Source: Myxococcales bacterium
Lineage (GTDB): Bacteria > Myxococcota_A > Polyangia > Nannocystales > Nannocystaceae
Direction: 5' to 3'
DNA: 64,000 nt
Assembly (NCBI GenBank): GCA_020633315.1
Contig: JACKDV010000002.1
Location: 496,001 to 560,000, forward strand
Shown here: piece after piece, positions 47,839 through 57,163 of the stretch
Layout: every line of letters begins with the position of its first letter
Numbering within the stretch: the stretch's first letter is position 1
The notes under the pieces: model-generated
Database searches by the model: none
What the model was told of the DNA's origin: nothing
What the model saw: only the letters and a program-made list of their open reading frames with translations
Position numbers and translations under genes: made by a program

Positions 47839-49023
47839 ATGGCCCAGCTCACGATGCCTTCCCTCGGCGCCGACATGGAGTCGGGGGTGCTGGTCGAGTG
47901 GATGGTGGCTCCCGGCGACGAGGTCCGGCGGGGCCAGGTGGTTGCGGTGGTCGAGACCGACAAGGGGGCCATCGACGTGGAGATCTTCCAGGACGGGGTG
48001 ATCGAGGAGCTGCTGGTCGAGCCCGACACCGAGGTCCCGGTGGGTGCTCCGCTGGCCCGGCTGCGTACGAGCGGGGACGAGGCCGAGGCGAGCGAGCCCG
48101 CGACCTCGCCCGAGCGTGCCGAGGCGACGCCGGCCGCGTCCGAGAGCACCGCGGCCGAGACCAGTGGGCCCGAGAACGGTGGGGCCGAGACCGCTGCGCA
48201 CGTCCCCTCCGAGGCGGCGGAGCGAGCCAAGGTCTCGCCGCGGGCGCGCAAGCTGGCGAGCGAGCTGGGCGTGTCGCTCCGAGGCCTGGCGGGCACCGGT
48301 CCGCAGGGCTCGATCACGGCCGACGACGTGCAGCGAGCCGCCAAGGCACGCCCGTCCGCCGAGCCCTCGAGCATGCGCGCGGCCATCGGAGCGTCGATGA
48401 GCCGCTCCAAGCGCGAGATCCCCCATTACTACCTGCGGCACACCTTCGATCTCGAGCCCGCGCTGCGGTGGCTCGAGGCCCGCAATGCCGAGGTGTCGGT
48501 GAGCGAGCGGGTGCTGCCGGTGGCCCTGCTGGTGCACGCGGTGGCCCGGGCGCTGCGCGAGTTCCCGGAGCTGTGCGGCTGGTGGCGCGACGAGGCCTTC
48601 GTGCCCTCGCCCCGGATCCACGTGGGCCTCGCGGTCTCGCTGCGCGACGGGGGCCTGGTGGCCCCGGCGCTGCACCACGCCGACCAGGGCACGCTGACCG
48701 AGCTGTTCGCCGGCATCCGCGACCTCACCAAGCGAGCACGGGCCAACCAGCTGCGCAGCTCGGAATTCTCCGATGCTGCCATCACCATCACCAGCCTGGG
48801 CGACCAGGGCGTCGAGTCGCTCTACGGGGTGATCGTTCCGCCCCAGGTCGCCATCGTGGGCTTCGGCTCGATCGTCGTGCGACCCTGGGTGGTCGACGGT
48901 CGCATCGAGGCCCGACGCGTGATCACCATGACCCTCTCCGCCGATCATCGGGTCAGCGACGGCCACCGCAGCGGTCGCTTCCTGCGGCGGGTGGAGCAGA
49001 TCCTCCAGGAACCCGGAGCATGA
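47839..49023 (+). CDS. pdhC: 2-oxo acid dehydrogenase E2 (dihydrolipoamide acyltransferase)
   Basis: 394 residues from the ATG at 47839, where the conserved lipoyl domain begins (MAQLTMPSLGADM). A longer frame starts at 47404 but its extra part is not E2-like. Lipoyl Lys42 sits in E-T-D-K-G-A. After an Ala/Glu/Pro linker, the E1/E3-binding domain (about 130-170: VSPRARKLASELGVSL, then GSITADDV) is present, then the acyltransferase core ending in S-A-D-H-R-V-S-D-G with the catalytic His and Asp. No E3 gene follows, so a shared dihydrolipoamide dehydrogenase is probably encoded elsewhere. Its stop overlaps the ATG of the acyl carrier protein. Confidence 0.94.
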   Translation: MAQLTMPSLGADMESGVLVEWMVAPGDEVRRGQVVAVVETDKGAIDVEIFQDGVIEELLVEPDTEVPVGAPLARLRTSGDEAEASEPATSPERAEATPAASESTAAETSGPENGGAETAAHVPSEAAERAKVSPRARKLASELGVSLRGLAGTGPQGSITADDVQRAAKARPSAEPSSMRAAIGASMSRSKREIPHYYLRHTFDLEPALRWLEARNAEVSVSERVLPVALLVHAVARALREFPELCGWWRDEAFVPSPRIHVGLAVSLRDGGLVAPALHHADQGTLTELFAGIRDLTKRARANQLRSSEFSDAAITITSLGDQGVESLYGVIVPPQVAIVGFGSIVVRPWVVDGRIEARRVITMTLSADHRVSDGHRSGRFLRRVEQILQEPGA

Positions 49024-49268
49024 GCGACACCAAGACCGTCATCCTCGCGATCATCGACGACGTGGCCCCGGGCTGTGACCTGGAGGGCCTGGACCCCGCG
49101 GCCGACCTGCGCGAGGAGCTCGACATCGACTCGATGGACTTCCTCAACGTGCTGATCGGCATCAAGGAACGGCTGCAGGTGGAGGTGGCCGAGCAGGACT
49201 ACGGCGAGGTGCGCAGCCTCGACGGCCTGGTCGCCTACGTGGACGGCCGCCGCTCCTCGGGCTCGTAG
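49020..49268 (+). CDS. Acyl carrier protein coupled to the E2 gene
   Basis: 82 residues from the ATG overlapping the E2 stop (ATGA). The four-helix acyl carrier fold is indicated by the D-I-D-S-M-D-F motif with Ser38 as phosphopantetheine attachment site, and by the acidic helix 2. It lacks the D-S-L seen in fatty-acid AcpP, so a dedicated carrier is likely. A carrier protein directly coupled to E1/E2 genes suggests that acyl groups from the complex, or from the ligase at 43605, are handed to a carrier-bound pathway. Its 3' end overlaps the kinase gene on the opposite strand by 34 bp. Confidence 0.9.
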   Translation: MSDTKTVILAIIDDVAPGCDLEGLDPAADLREELDIDSMDFLNVLIGIKERLQVEVAEQDYGEVRSLDGLVAYVDGRRSSGS

Positions 49269-50392
49269 CTCGGCTCGCGGCGCGCGGGCACGCGGCAGAA
49301 CACCGCGAAGCCCCGCAGCAGGCCGGCGGCCAGGCTCCGCCACGGGTGTCGCTCCTCGGGCCGCGGCAGCACGACGGGCTCGTAGGTGCCCGAGATCTCC
49401 AGCGGGTCCTCGCAGGGGATGGCTCGGATCGCCGCGGCCAGCTCCTCGATGCTCGCGAAGCGCTGGGCCGGGTCCTTGGCCAGCGCCCGCTCGTAGATCC
49501 GCTGGACCGCCGGATCGATCCGCATGCCGGCGGGGGCCAGCCGCTGCAGGGACGGCGGCTCCTCGCGGATCTGGGCGTCGAGCACCGCCTGGGCCGACCC
49601 GTCGAAGGGCACCCGCCCCGTCAGCAGCTCGCACAGGATGATCCCCGTCGAGTAGACGTCGCTGCGCTCGTCCACCGTCTCGCCCCGCGCCTGCTCGGGC
49701 GACATGTACTGGGGCGTGCCGACGATCGTGCGGCCTCCGTCGAGGTCGAGGTCGAGGTCGTCGCCGGGTTGATCGGGTCGCGTGGCCACGCCCAGGTCGA
49801 GCAGCTTGACGAGCTCGTGCCCGTCCTCGAGCACGCGAAAGCAGTTGGTCGGCTTGACGTCGCGGTGCACCACGCCGATGGCGTGCAGCGCCGAGAGCCC
49901 CGCGCAGATCTGCAGCACCAGCGAGCGCACCCGCGGCCAGGGCAGGCCCTCGTGCCGACGGATCAGCACGCCGAGGTCCTCGCCCTGCAGCAGCTCCATC
50001 ACCAGGTACACCAGCCCCTCGGGGGTCGAGCCGAAGTCGAGCGCCTCTACCACGTTGCGATGGTGGATCCGTACGCCGAGCTGGGCCTCGCGCAGGAAAC
50101 GGCTGAGGGTGGGGTAGTGGGCGGTCTTGCCCTCGGACAGGATCTTGACCGCGACCGGTCGCTCCTCGTCGAGCTCCCGACCGGCGTACACGAAGCCCAT
50201 GCCTCCGGCGCCCAGGCGACGGTCGAGCCGGTAGTGGCCGTCGAGACAGACCGCATCGATCTCGCCGTCGTCGAGGAGCGCGATGTCGTGGAAGTCTGGA
50301 CCACGCAGTCGTGCGGTCTCGAGCGGGCGCGTGACCTCGCTGGGCCGGGCCACCGGGACCCCGTCTCCCCCGTCGATCGACCGCCCATGCAT
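49235..50392 (-). CDS. Hanks-type Ser/Thr protein kinase
   Basis: 385 residues. The kinase domain (about 54-320) has the Gly-rich loop L-G-A-G-G-M-G-F-V-Y, Lys83 in V-A-V-K, H-R-D-V-K-P-T-N with Asp178, D-L-G in place of D-F-G (Asp199), and G-T-P-Q-Y-M-S-P-E-Q in the activation segment. The C-terminal tail contains a moderately hydrophobic segment (WRSLAAGLLRGFAVF, about 350-365) that could contact the membrane, but no extracellular sensor domain follows. It is a candidate source of the phosphothreonine read by the two FHA proteins in the window, although nothing in the sequence links them directly. Confidence 0.94.
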   Translation of the reverse strand: MHGRSIDGGDGVPVARPSEVTRPLETARLRGPDFHDIALLDDGEIDAVCLDGHYRLDRRLGAGGMGFVYAGRELDEERPVAVKILSEGKTAHYPTLSRFLREAQLGVRIHHRNVVEALDFGSTPEGLVYLVMELLQGEDLGVLIRRHEGLPWPRVRSLVLQICAGLSALHAIGVVHRDVKPTNCFRVLEDGHELVKLLDLGVATRPDQPGDDLDLDLDGGRTIVGTPQYMSPEQARGETVDERSDVYSTGIILCELLTGRVPFDGSAQAVLDAQIREEPPSLQRLAPAGMRIDPAVQRIYERALAKDPAQRFASIEELAAAIRAIPCEDPLEISGTYEPVVLPRPEERHPWRSLAAGLLRGFAVFCRVPARREPSYEPEERRPST

Positions 50393-50517
50393 CGGATCCA
50401 GTCTTCACCCGAATCCCCGCCTGGTGGGGCGGCAATGCCTGCGTTCACCTGCATTCGCAAAGGTTGCGCGCTCCTTGGTGGAGCGGCTCGCCGGCCGCCT
50501 GCGTCGGCGCAGGCTTC

Positions 50518-51783
50518 CTAGCGCTCGCTCGCCGGGATCGGCGGGCAGTCGCGGCACGGGCCCATGTGGGGCGAGGGCGTGCGGATCGGGTGCGGCGGGG
50601 GGTGCAGGGGCACGGTGAGCGAGGTGGTCTGCCAGCGGCGGTGGCGGAGGGCGTGCAGCTCGAGGGTCGCGTCGTCGGGGCGCAGCCGCACCACGGCGAA
50701 GCCGGCGTGGTCGCTGAGCACCCGGGCCCGAAATGCCTCGCTCTCGCGCAGCCGTCGGCGACGCAGCGCCATCGCGGCGCGACGGTTGGGGCGGGAGACC
50801 GCGCCGGCCTGCAGCTGGAACACCGGTCGCTGCAGCCAGGCTCGATCGGCACGCTTGATCGGATCGAAGAGGTCGCCCACCAGCGCCATCGAGCGGTCGT
50901 GGGCCGAGAGCACCCCGGCGAAGGCGCCCTCGACGAGCCGGGCCTGCAGCGGGGCCGGCAGGGTGTGGAAGGTGGCATCGGGCCACAGGGCACCCAGCCC
51001 GTGCTCGCCCGCGGCCTCCACCGGCACGCTGCTCACCAGCAATCGCGGCGGTCCGGCCTCGGGGGGCGTCTGGGCCAGCTCGTCGAGCAGCGCCTCGAGG
51101 CTCTGCACCCGCAGCTCGTCTCGTCGTCGCCCCTCGGGATCCTCGCGCGGGTACAGCCACGGCGAGAGGTCCACCACCACCAGGTCGGCGAGGGGAGGGG
51201 ACGCGGGAGGCTCGCTCGTCGCGTCGGTCGTGCACAGGCCATCGCGGCAGGACGAGCGCACCCGGGTCGAGCCGTCGCCGTGGATCCGCAGCACGTACTG
51301 CTCGCCGGGGATCGACCACGGCTGCCCGGGCTCCTCGAGCTCGGCTCGGTGATCACAGCGATGATCGAGCACCCCCATCGTCGCGAAGCTCCGACCGGAA
51401 GCGGCCAGCCCTCGGGTGGCCTCGCCGAGCCGGGCGCCGGCGCCGGAGGACCACGCCTCGTCCACGGGCAGGCAGCGGGGGCCCCGGGCCACCGCGCGCG
51501 GCGTGGACGAGCGCAGGGGAGCCGCCGCCACGTTGCCCAGCCACAGCACCACCCGTGGTCGCTCGTCGGTCAGCTCCTGCTGCACTCGGGCCACGACCGC
51601 CGCGGCCCCGCGATCCGCCGGGGAGGTGTTGGCCAGCAGCAGCAGCTCCACCTCGGGGCGGGTCGTCGCCGCGGCCTCGCTCCCCGGGGTCTCGCCGTGC
51701 CACGGGCCCCGGTGGGCGACGCAGGCCGTGGCCAGCAGCACGGCCGACCACCCCCATCGCCGCGCCCATCGCCGCGCTCGCAC
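50518..51783 (-). CDS. Hypothetical lipoprotein, possibly metallophosphoesterase-like
   Basis: 421 residues from a GTG at 51783, the start of a signal peptide ending LLATAC (Cys about 21). A longer frame to 51816 is less likely. The mature part shows alternating alpha and beta segments (VELLLLANTSP, RPRVVLWLGNVAAAP, SFATMGVLDH, ADLVVVDLSPWLYP, RLLVSSVPVEAAGEHG, GAFAGVLSAHDRSMALVGD). The order of Asp, Asn, Gly-Asn and His segments is reminiscent of calcineurin-like phosphoesterases, but the canonical DxH...GDxxD pair is not intact, so activity is doubtful. It ends with a Pro/His/Cys-rich tail (PPHPIRTPSPHMGPCRDCPP). Confidence 0.7.
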   Translation of the reverse strand: MRARRWARRWGWSAVLLATACVAHRGPWHGETPGSEAAATTRPEVELLLLANTSPADRGAAAVVARVQQELTDERPRVVLWLGNVAAAPLRSSTPRAVARGPRCLPVDEAWSSGAGARLGEATRGLAASGRSFATMGVLDHRCDHRAELEEPGQPWSIPGEQYVLRIHGDGSTRVRSSCRDGLCTTDATSEPPASPPLADLVVVDLSPWLYPREDPEGRRRDELRVQSLEALLDELAQTPPEAGPPRLLVSSVPVEAAGEHGLGALWPDATFHTLPAPLQARLVEGAFAGVLSAHDRSMALVGDLFDPIKRADRAWLQRPVFQLQAGAVSRPNRRAAMALRRRRLRESEAFRARVLSDHAGFAVVRLRPDDATLELHALRHRRWQTTSLTVPLHPPPHPIRTPSPHMGPCRDCPPIPASER

Positions 51784-51926
51784 GCCGCGTTCATACCACG
51801 CTCGTGCCGCGCCCACGGAGCTTTCACACGGGCTCGCGGCGTCGCGGCCGTCGGGTGCGCAAGCTCGCCGACCCGCCCCGGTCGCCAGCCTTGCGTGGCG
51901 CGACGGCGGGGTTGCACTCTAGGGCC

Positions 51927-52472
<546 letters not shown>

Positions 52473-52497
52473 GCCCACCGCGAGGAAGCAGGAGCGC

Positions 52498-54894
52498 ATG
52501 CCCGACGATCCCCACTCCGAAGCCGAGCCGCTCGCGCGCGAGGCCTGGCAGCTCGGTCGCACGCACCGCAAGGTCGACGCGATGGAGCGCATGCGGGGCA
52601 TCACCCGCTACACCGACGACCTCAAGCTGCCGGGCATGCTGCACGGCAAGATCAAGCGCAGCCCCCATCCCCACGCGCGCATCGTGTCGATCGACACCAG
52701 CCGCGCCGAGGCGATGGCGGGGGTGCACGCGGTGGTCACCGGCCAGGACTTCCCGATCCCCTACGGCATCATCCCCTGGACCCCCGACGAGAACGCGCTG
52801 GCGGTCGACAAGGCGCTCCACGTGGGCGACGGGATCGCGGCCGTGGCCGCGGTCGACGAGGACACCGCCATCGAGGCGCTCGATGCCATCGACGTGGTCT
52901 ACGAGATCCTGCCCGCCTTCTTCGACCCCGAGGAGGCGCTGGCGGCCGACGTCACGATCAACCCCTACGCGCGCAAGGGCAACCTCAGCAAGAAGGTCGA
53001 GCTCGAGTTCGGCGACGTGGAGGGCGGGCTGCAAGACGCCCACCTGGTGATCGAGGGCGAGTACTTCTTCGAGGGCACCACCCACGCCGCCATCGAGCCG
53101 CACTGCGCGGTGGCCCACGTGGAGCGGGGCGGCTCGGCGGGCGAGGACGGCCTGCTCACCGTGTGGTCGGCCACCCAGGTCTCGCACTACCTGCACCGCG
53201 AGCTGGCCAAGGTGCTCGAGCTGCCCGCCCACCGCATCCGCGTGATCCAGCCGCCGCTCGGCGGCGCGTTCGGGGGCAAGAGCGAGCCCTTCGACCTCGA
53301 GTTCTGCGTGGCCAAGCTGGCCATGAAGACCGGGCGCCCGGTGAAGATCCTCTACACCCGCGAGGAGGTCTTCTACAGCCACCGCGGCCGCCACCCCATG
53401 CGCATGAAGTACCGCACGGGCTTCCGCGAGGACGGCACCATCACCGCCGTGGACGCCCGCACCGTGCTCGACGGCGGCGCCTACTCGAGCTTTGGGCTGG
53501 TCACCACCTACTACTCGGGGCAGCTGCTGTGCTCGCCCTATGCCTTCCCCGCCTATCGCTTCCACTCGCGGCGCGCCTACACCAACAAGCCCGCCTGCGG
53601 GCCCAAGCGCGGGCACGGCAGCGTGCAGCCGCGCTTCGCCATCGAGGTGCAGCTCGACAAGGCCGCGGTCGCCCTGGGCCTCGATCCCATCGAGCTGCGG
53701 CGGCGCAACGACATGGGCGCCGGGGCCCAGACCGTCAACGAGTTCCGCATCGGCTCCAACGGCTTCCTCGAGTGCCTGCGTCGGGTGGAGGAGTCCAGCG
53801 GCTGGGTGGAGAAGCGGCGCACGCTGCCCTACGGCCGCGGGCTGGGGGTGGCGGGCAGTACCTATATCTCGGGGACCAACTATCCCATCTACCCCAACGC
53901 GATGCCGCAGGCCGCGGTGCAGATCTGCCTCGATCGCAGCGGTCGCGCCCGGGTGTTCTCGGGCGCCAACGACATCGGCCAGGGCTCCAACACCATGCTC
54001 GCGGTGATCGTGGGCGAGGAGCTCGGCCTGCCGCTCGAGGACGTACGGGTGCTCTCGGCCGACACCGACCTGTGCCCGGTGGACCTGGGGGCCTACAGCT
54101 CGCGCATCACCCTGATGGTGGGCAACGCCTGCCTGCAGGCGGCGCAGGCCCTGCGTCGCAAGGTGCGGGGGGCGGTGGCCAAGCGCTGGGAGATCCCGGC
54201 GCGCCGCGTGACCCTGATGCAGCGCAAGGCGATCGACATCGAGGATCCCGATCGTCACGTCGACATCGCGCAGGCGTTCCAGTGGGCCGAGGAGGATCAC
54301 GGCCTGCTCGGCGAGGTGGGCTCGTACAACACCCCCAAGGATCGCCACGGCGACTACCGCGGCGGCACCATCGGGGCCTCGCCCGCCTACAGCTTCACCG
54401 CCCACGTGGCCGAGGTGGAGGTGGACGACGAGACCGGGGTGGTCGACGTCAAGACGATCTGGGTGGCCCACGACTGCGGCCGCGCGCTGTCCCGGCGCAT
54501 CGTGGAGGGGCAGATGGAGGGCTCGGCCTACATGGGCTTCGCCGAGGCGATCATGGAGCAGCACATCGTCGATCCCGGGCACCGCGGGGTGCACTCCGCC
54601 CCGAGCCTGCTCGACTATCGGATCCCCACCTTCGTCGACACCCCCGAGCTGCGGGCGCTGATCGTGGAGGCGCCCGACGAGCAGGGGCCCTACGGGGCCA
54701 AGGAGGCGGGCGAGGGGCCCCTGCACCCCTCGATCCCCGCCATCGCCAACGCCATCTACGACGCGGTGGGGGTGCGCATGGACGAGCTGCCCTTCACCCC
54801 GCCCCGCGTGCTCGCGGCGCTCGAGCGTCGGCGCGCCATGGAGGCCGCCGGCGAGCTGGCCCCCCACAAGGCCGCGGACGGGAGGATCGGCTGA
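52498..54894 (+). CDS. hcrA: Molybdenum hydroxylase large subunit (4-hydroxybenzoyl-CoA reductase alpha-like)
   Basis: 798 residues, preceded by GGAAGCAGGAGCGC as ribosome-binding site. Xanthine-dehydrogenase family landmarks are present: RMRGITRYTDDL near the N-terminus, PPLGGAFGGKSEPF, NDIGQGSNT, and the C-terminal K-E-A-G-E-G-P segment with the catalytic Glu. The region ACGPKRGHGSVQPRFA takes the place of the RGAGRPE motif of typical xanthine dehydrogenases, which fits acyl-CoA-type substrates. With the two neighbouring genes it should form a heterotrimeric dimer. The substrate is inferred from the FAD subunit. Confidence 0.9.
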   Translation: MPDDPHSEAEPLAREAWQLGRTHRKVDAMERMRGITRYTDDLKLPGMLHGKIKRSPHPHARIVSIDTSRAEAMAGVHAVVTGQDFPIPYGIIPWTPDENALAVDKALHVGDGIAAVAAVDEDTAIEALDAIDVVYEILPAFFDPEEALAADVTINPYARKGNLSKKVELEFGDVEGGLQDAHLVIEGEYFFEGTTHAAIEPHCAVAHVERGGSAGEDGLLTVWSATQVSHYLHRELAKVLELPAHRIRVIQPPLGGAFGGKSEPFDLEFCVAKLAMKTGRPVKILYTREEVFYSHRGRHPMRMKYRTGFREDGTITAVDARTVLDGGAYSSFGLVTTYYSGQLLCSPYAFPAYRFHSRRAYTNKPACGPKRGHGSVQPRFAIEVQLDKAAVALGLDPIELRRRNDMGAGAQTVNEFRIGSNGFLECLRRVEESSGWVEKRRTLPYGRGLGVAGSTYISGTNYPIYPNAMPQAAVQICLDRSGRARVFSGANDIGQGSNTMLAVIVGEELGLPLEDVRVLSADTDLCPVDLGAYSSRITLMVGNACLQAAQALRRKVRGAVAKRWEIPARRVTLMQRKAIDIEDPDRHVDIAQAFQWAEEDHGLLGEVGSYNTPKDRHGDYRGGTIGASPAYSFTAHVAEVEVDDETGVVDVKTIWVAHDCGRALSRRIVEGQMEGSAYMGFAEAIMEQHIVDPGHRGVHSAPSLLDYRIPTFVDTPELRALIVEAPDEQGPYGAKEAGEGPLHPSIPAIANAIYDAVGVRMDELPFTPPRVLAALERRRAMEAAGELAPHKAADGRIG

Positions 54895-55895
54895 TGCTCC
54901 GCCTCCCTCGCTTCGAGCTCCGAGCCCCCGAGACCATCGACGAGGTGGTCGCCGCGCTCGAGCAGCCGGGCGCCCGCCTCGTGGCCGGCGGCACCGACAT
55001 CCTGCCCAACCTCAAGCACCGCCTCGATCGACCGCCGGTGCTCGTCAGCCTCAGCCGCGTGGCGGGCCTGTCCAAGGTGGAGGTCGACGAGAAGGCGGGG
55101 CTGCTGCGCATCGGGGCCCGCGTGACCCTCAACGGGCTCAGCGAGCATCCGCAGGTGTGCGAGCGCCTGCCCAGCCTCGCCAAGGCGGCGGGGCTGGTGG
55201 CCAGCCCGCTCATCCGCAACATGGGGACCCTCGGGGGCAACGTGAACCTCGACACCCGCTGTCGCTACGTCAACCAGACCAGCTTCTGGCGCGAGGCGAT
55301 CGGGGGCGGCTGCCTCAAGAGCGAGGGCGACGTGTGTCACGTGGTGCCCAGCGGTCGCAAGTGCGTGGCCGCGATGAGCAGCGACTGCGTGCCGGTGCTG
55401 ATCTCGCTGGACGCCCGGGTGGTGCTGGTGGGGCCCCAGGGGCGCCGCGAGCTCCTGCTCGAGGACTACTACCAGGCCGACGGCACCCGCCACACCACGC
55501 GCGGGGACGGCGAGCTCACCACCGAGCTGGTGGTGCCGCTGCCTCGCGGCCCGCGGCGCAGCGCCTACGCCAAGTGGACGGTGCGCGGCAGCATCGACTT
55601 CCCGCTGGTGAGCGTGGCGCTGCGCTTCGAGCTCGAGGAGGATCGGGTGAGCGCCCCGGTGCGCGAGGCCCATGCGGTGGTGGGGGTGCTCGGAGCTCGC
55701 CCGCGGCGGATCACCCGGCTCGAGGACGCCCGCGGCAAGGCGCTCGACGACCCTGCGCTCGCGGCCCTGGTGGCCGAGCGCGTGCACGCCCAGTGCAAGC
55801 CGCTCGAGAACGTGCCCTACGAGGCGCCGTACCGCCGGCAGATGCTGCGGGTCCACGCCCGCCGGGCCATCGCGGCGCTGGTCGCCGAGGGGTAG
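54894..55895 (+). CDS. hcrB: Molybdenum hydroxylase FAD subunit with extra [4Fe-4S] Cys set (4-hydroxybenzoyl-CoA reductase beta-like)
   Basis: 333 residues, start overlapping the large-subunit stop (TGATG). The FAD motifs L-V-A-G-G-T-D and M-G-T-L-G-G-N-V-N are present. Directly after comes an insertion with four Cys at 123 (TRCRY), 140 (GGCLK), 148 (DVCHV) and 157 (RKCVA). In 4-hydroxybenzoyl-CoA reductase of Thauera aromatica the beta subunit has four Cys at nearly the same spacing, holding an additional [4Fe-4S] cluster. This makes reduction of an aromatic acyl-CoA more likely than plain xanthine oxidation. Confidence 0.9.
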   Translation: MLRLPRFELRAPETIDEVVAALEQPGARLVAGGTDILPNLKHRLDRPPVLVSLSRVAGLSKVEVDEKAGLLRIGARVTLNGLSEHPQVCERLPSLAKAAGLVASPLIRNMGTLGGNVNLDTRCRYVNQTSFWREAIGGGCLKSEGDVCHVVPSGRKCVAAMSSDCVPVLISLDARVVLVGPQGRRELLLEDYYQADGTRHTTRGDGELTTELVVPLPRGPRRSAYAKWTVRGSIDFPLVSVALRFELEEDRVSAPVREAHAVVGVLGARPRRITRLEDARGKALDDPALAALVAERVHAQCKPLENVPYEAPYRRQMLRVHARRAIAALVAEG

Positions 55896-55906
55896 CGAGG
55901 GCAGGC

Positions 55907-56659
55907 TCAGCTCGGCCACTGCAGCACGAGCATCACCGCGTTGTGGCACAGGTGCAGCCACATCGCGGGGTACAGCGAGCCCGAGCGCAGGCGCAGCCAG
56001 CCGAGCAGCAGGCCCATCGCCACCAGGAACACGAAGCCCAGCATGGCCAGGTGGAGCACCGTGAACATCAGCGCGGTGACCACGACCACCGTGCGGGGCT
56101 CCATCACGCGCTCGAGGGCGCCGAAGATCACCCCGCGGAAGGCCAGCTCCTCCACCACCGCGGGCTGCAGCGCGTTGGCGAGCAGGGCGATCCACAGCGG
56201 GTGCCCGGCCATGGCATAGGCGCTGCTCGGGTCGATGGGCTCGACGTAGAGGAACGAGCGCATCAGCTCCACGTTGCCCAGCGCGAGCCCGACGGTCACC
56301 GGCACCAGCGCGGTGGCCAGCACCCAGCTGCCGAGGCGGCCCCGGTTCCTCAGCCGCGGGCCCACGTCCTTGCGGTGCGCCACCGCCCACGCGATCACCA
56401 GCAGGGTGTCCACCACGAGCAGGCGATCGAGCATCGCTGCGTCCCACTGCACGGCGAGCGCGAACGGCAGCAGCAGGGTGCCCAGCAGCACGAAGTAGAG
56501 CGCCAGCGCCGAGAAGAAGCGGCGGGCGGTCCGGCTCGGGTCCTCCGGGGTCGCGGTCACCACCTCGGCCGGAGCCCCGCAGGCCTCGCAGGCCTCCCCC
56601 GGCTTGGAGCGCGGGGTGCCGCAGCTCCGGCAGAACGAGGGGGCGCTCCTATAGGCCAC
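55907..56659 (-). CDS. CPBP-family intramembrane protease with N-terminal zinc ribbon
   Basis: 250 residues from a GTG at 56659 that overlaps the upstream gene by 11 bp (a TTG at 56686 is possible). The N-terminus is a zinc ribbon, C-R-S-C (10-13) and C-E-A-C (24-27). About seven hydrophobic segments follow. The CPBP motifs are E-E-L-A-F-R-G (catalytic Glu pair), F-x-x-x-H in FTVLHLAM, and H-N in HLCHNAVM. The family includes CAAX-processing and other glutamic intramembrane endopeptidases. The zinc ribbon, shared with the gene just upstream, may recruit substrates. Confidence 0.88.
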   Translation of the reverse strand: MAYRSAPSFCRSCGTPRSKPGEACEACGAPAEVVTATPEDPSRTARRFFSALALYFVLLGTLLLPFALAVQWDAAMLDRLLVVDTLLVIAWAVAHRKDVGPRLRNRGRLGSWVLATALVPVTVGLALGNVELMRSFLYVEPIDPSSAYAMAGHPLWIALLANALQPAVVEELAFRGVIFGALERVMEPRTVVVVTALMFTVLHLAMLGFVFLVAMGLLLGWLRLRSGSLYPAMWLHLCHNAVMLVLQWPS

Positions 56660-57119
56660 GGCTCTTCCGGAACGCGCGGTAGGCAAGGCCGTCGCGCACG
56701 GCCTTGAGCAGGATGGCGATGGCGATGACCTTGATGACGATCCCGTTGGTGAGCGTGGATGGATCGACGGCCAGGTTGGCGAGCACGAGGCTGAGGAACG
56801 CGACCAGGCCCACCACCGCCGCCGCGAACGGGTTGCGCTTGGCCCAGACCGCCAGGCCGAAGAAGATCGCGGCCAGGATCATCGTCGTCCACGCCGCCAC
56901 CTCGTCGACGCGCCAGGCCAGGGCGCCGCCGAGCAAGAGGGCGCCGCCCACGATGAACAGGGCCACCCGCGCCTTCTTGACCTGCTCGAGCAACACCGAG
57001 GCCTCGGCCTCGTCGGCCATTCGCTCGGCGTCGGCTACCTCGGCCAGCGACGCGCCGCAGGCCTCGCAGAAGTTGGATCCGAGGGGGTTGGGCTGGGAGC
57101 ACTGCGGGCAGCGGAGCAT
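56649..57119 (-). CDS. Small zinc-ribbon membrane protein
   Basis: 156 residues. An N-terminal zinc ribbon (C-P-Q-C at 4-7, C-E-A-C at 18-21) is followed by a helical segment and four hydrophobic helices (about 52-72, 76-93, 97-117 and 122-140) ending in a basic tail. It shares the CxxC...CxxC plus membrane-helix layout with the CPBP protein encoded next, so the two may form a complex or be a substrate and protease pair; this is inference from the domain similarity and the 11-bp overlap. No known family is evident. Confidence 0.8.
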   Translation of the reverse strand: MLRCPQCSQPNPLGSNFCEACGASLAEVADAERMADEAEASVLLEQVKKARVALFIVGGALLLGGALAWRVDEVAAWTTMILAAIFFGLAVWAKRNPFAAAVVGLVAFLSLVLANLAVDPSTLTNGIVIKVIAIAILLKAVRDGLAYRAFRKSRGL

Positions 57120-57130
57120 CGTACGGGCCT

Positions 57131-57157
57131 CTGGCTCCCGACGAGCCCGGGAGCCAG
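57131..57157 (-). terminator. Hairpin between ferritin-like gene and zinc-ribbon gene
   Basis: A perfect 9-bp stem (57131-57139 with 57149-57157) with a 9-nt loop lies in the 44-bp gap after the stop of the ferritin-like gene on the minus strand. No T-run follows, so it may be a weak terminator, a processing site or a Rho-dependent pause. Confidence 0.35.
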
Positions 57158-57163
57158 GCCATG

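Noticed and set aside
46123..48966. 947-codon open frame on the minus strand across pdhA, pdhB and pdhC
   Set aside because: It is antisense to three clear enzyme genes, is His/Arg/Gly-rich with no domain, and arises from extreme third-position GC; similar long shadows occur opposite most genes here (for example 14099-16990 and 52372-54867).
47404..49023. E2 subunit starting at GTG 47404 (539 residues)
   Set aside because: The conserved lipoyl domain begins at the ATG 47839; the preceding 145 residues are not E2-like and become Arg/Ser-rich.
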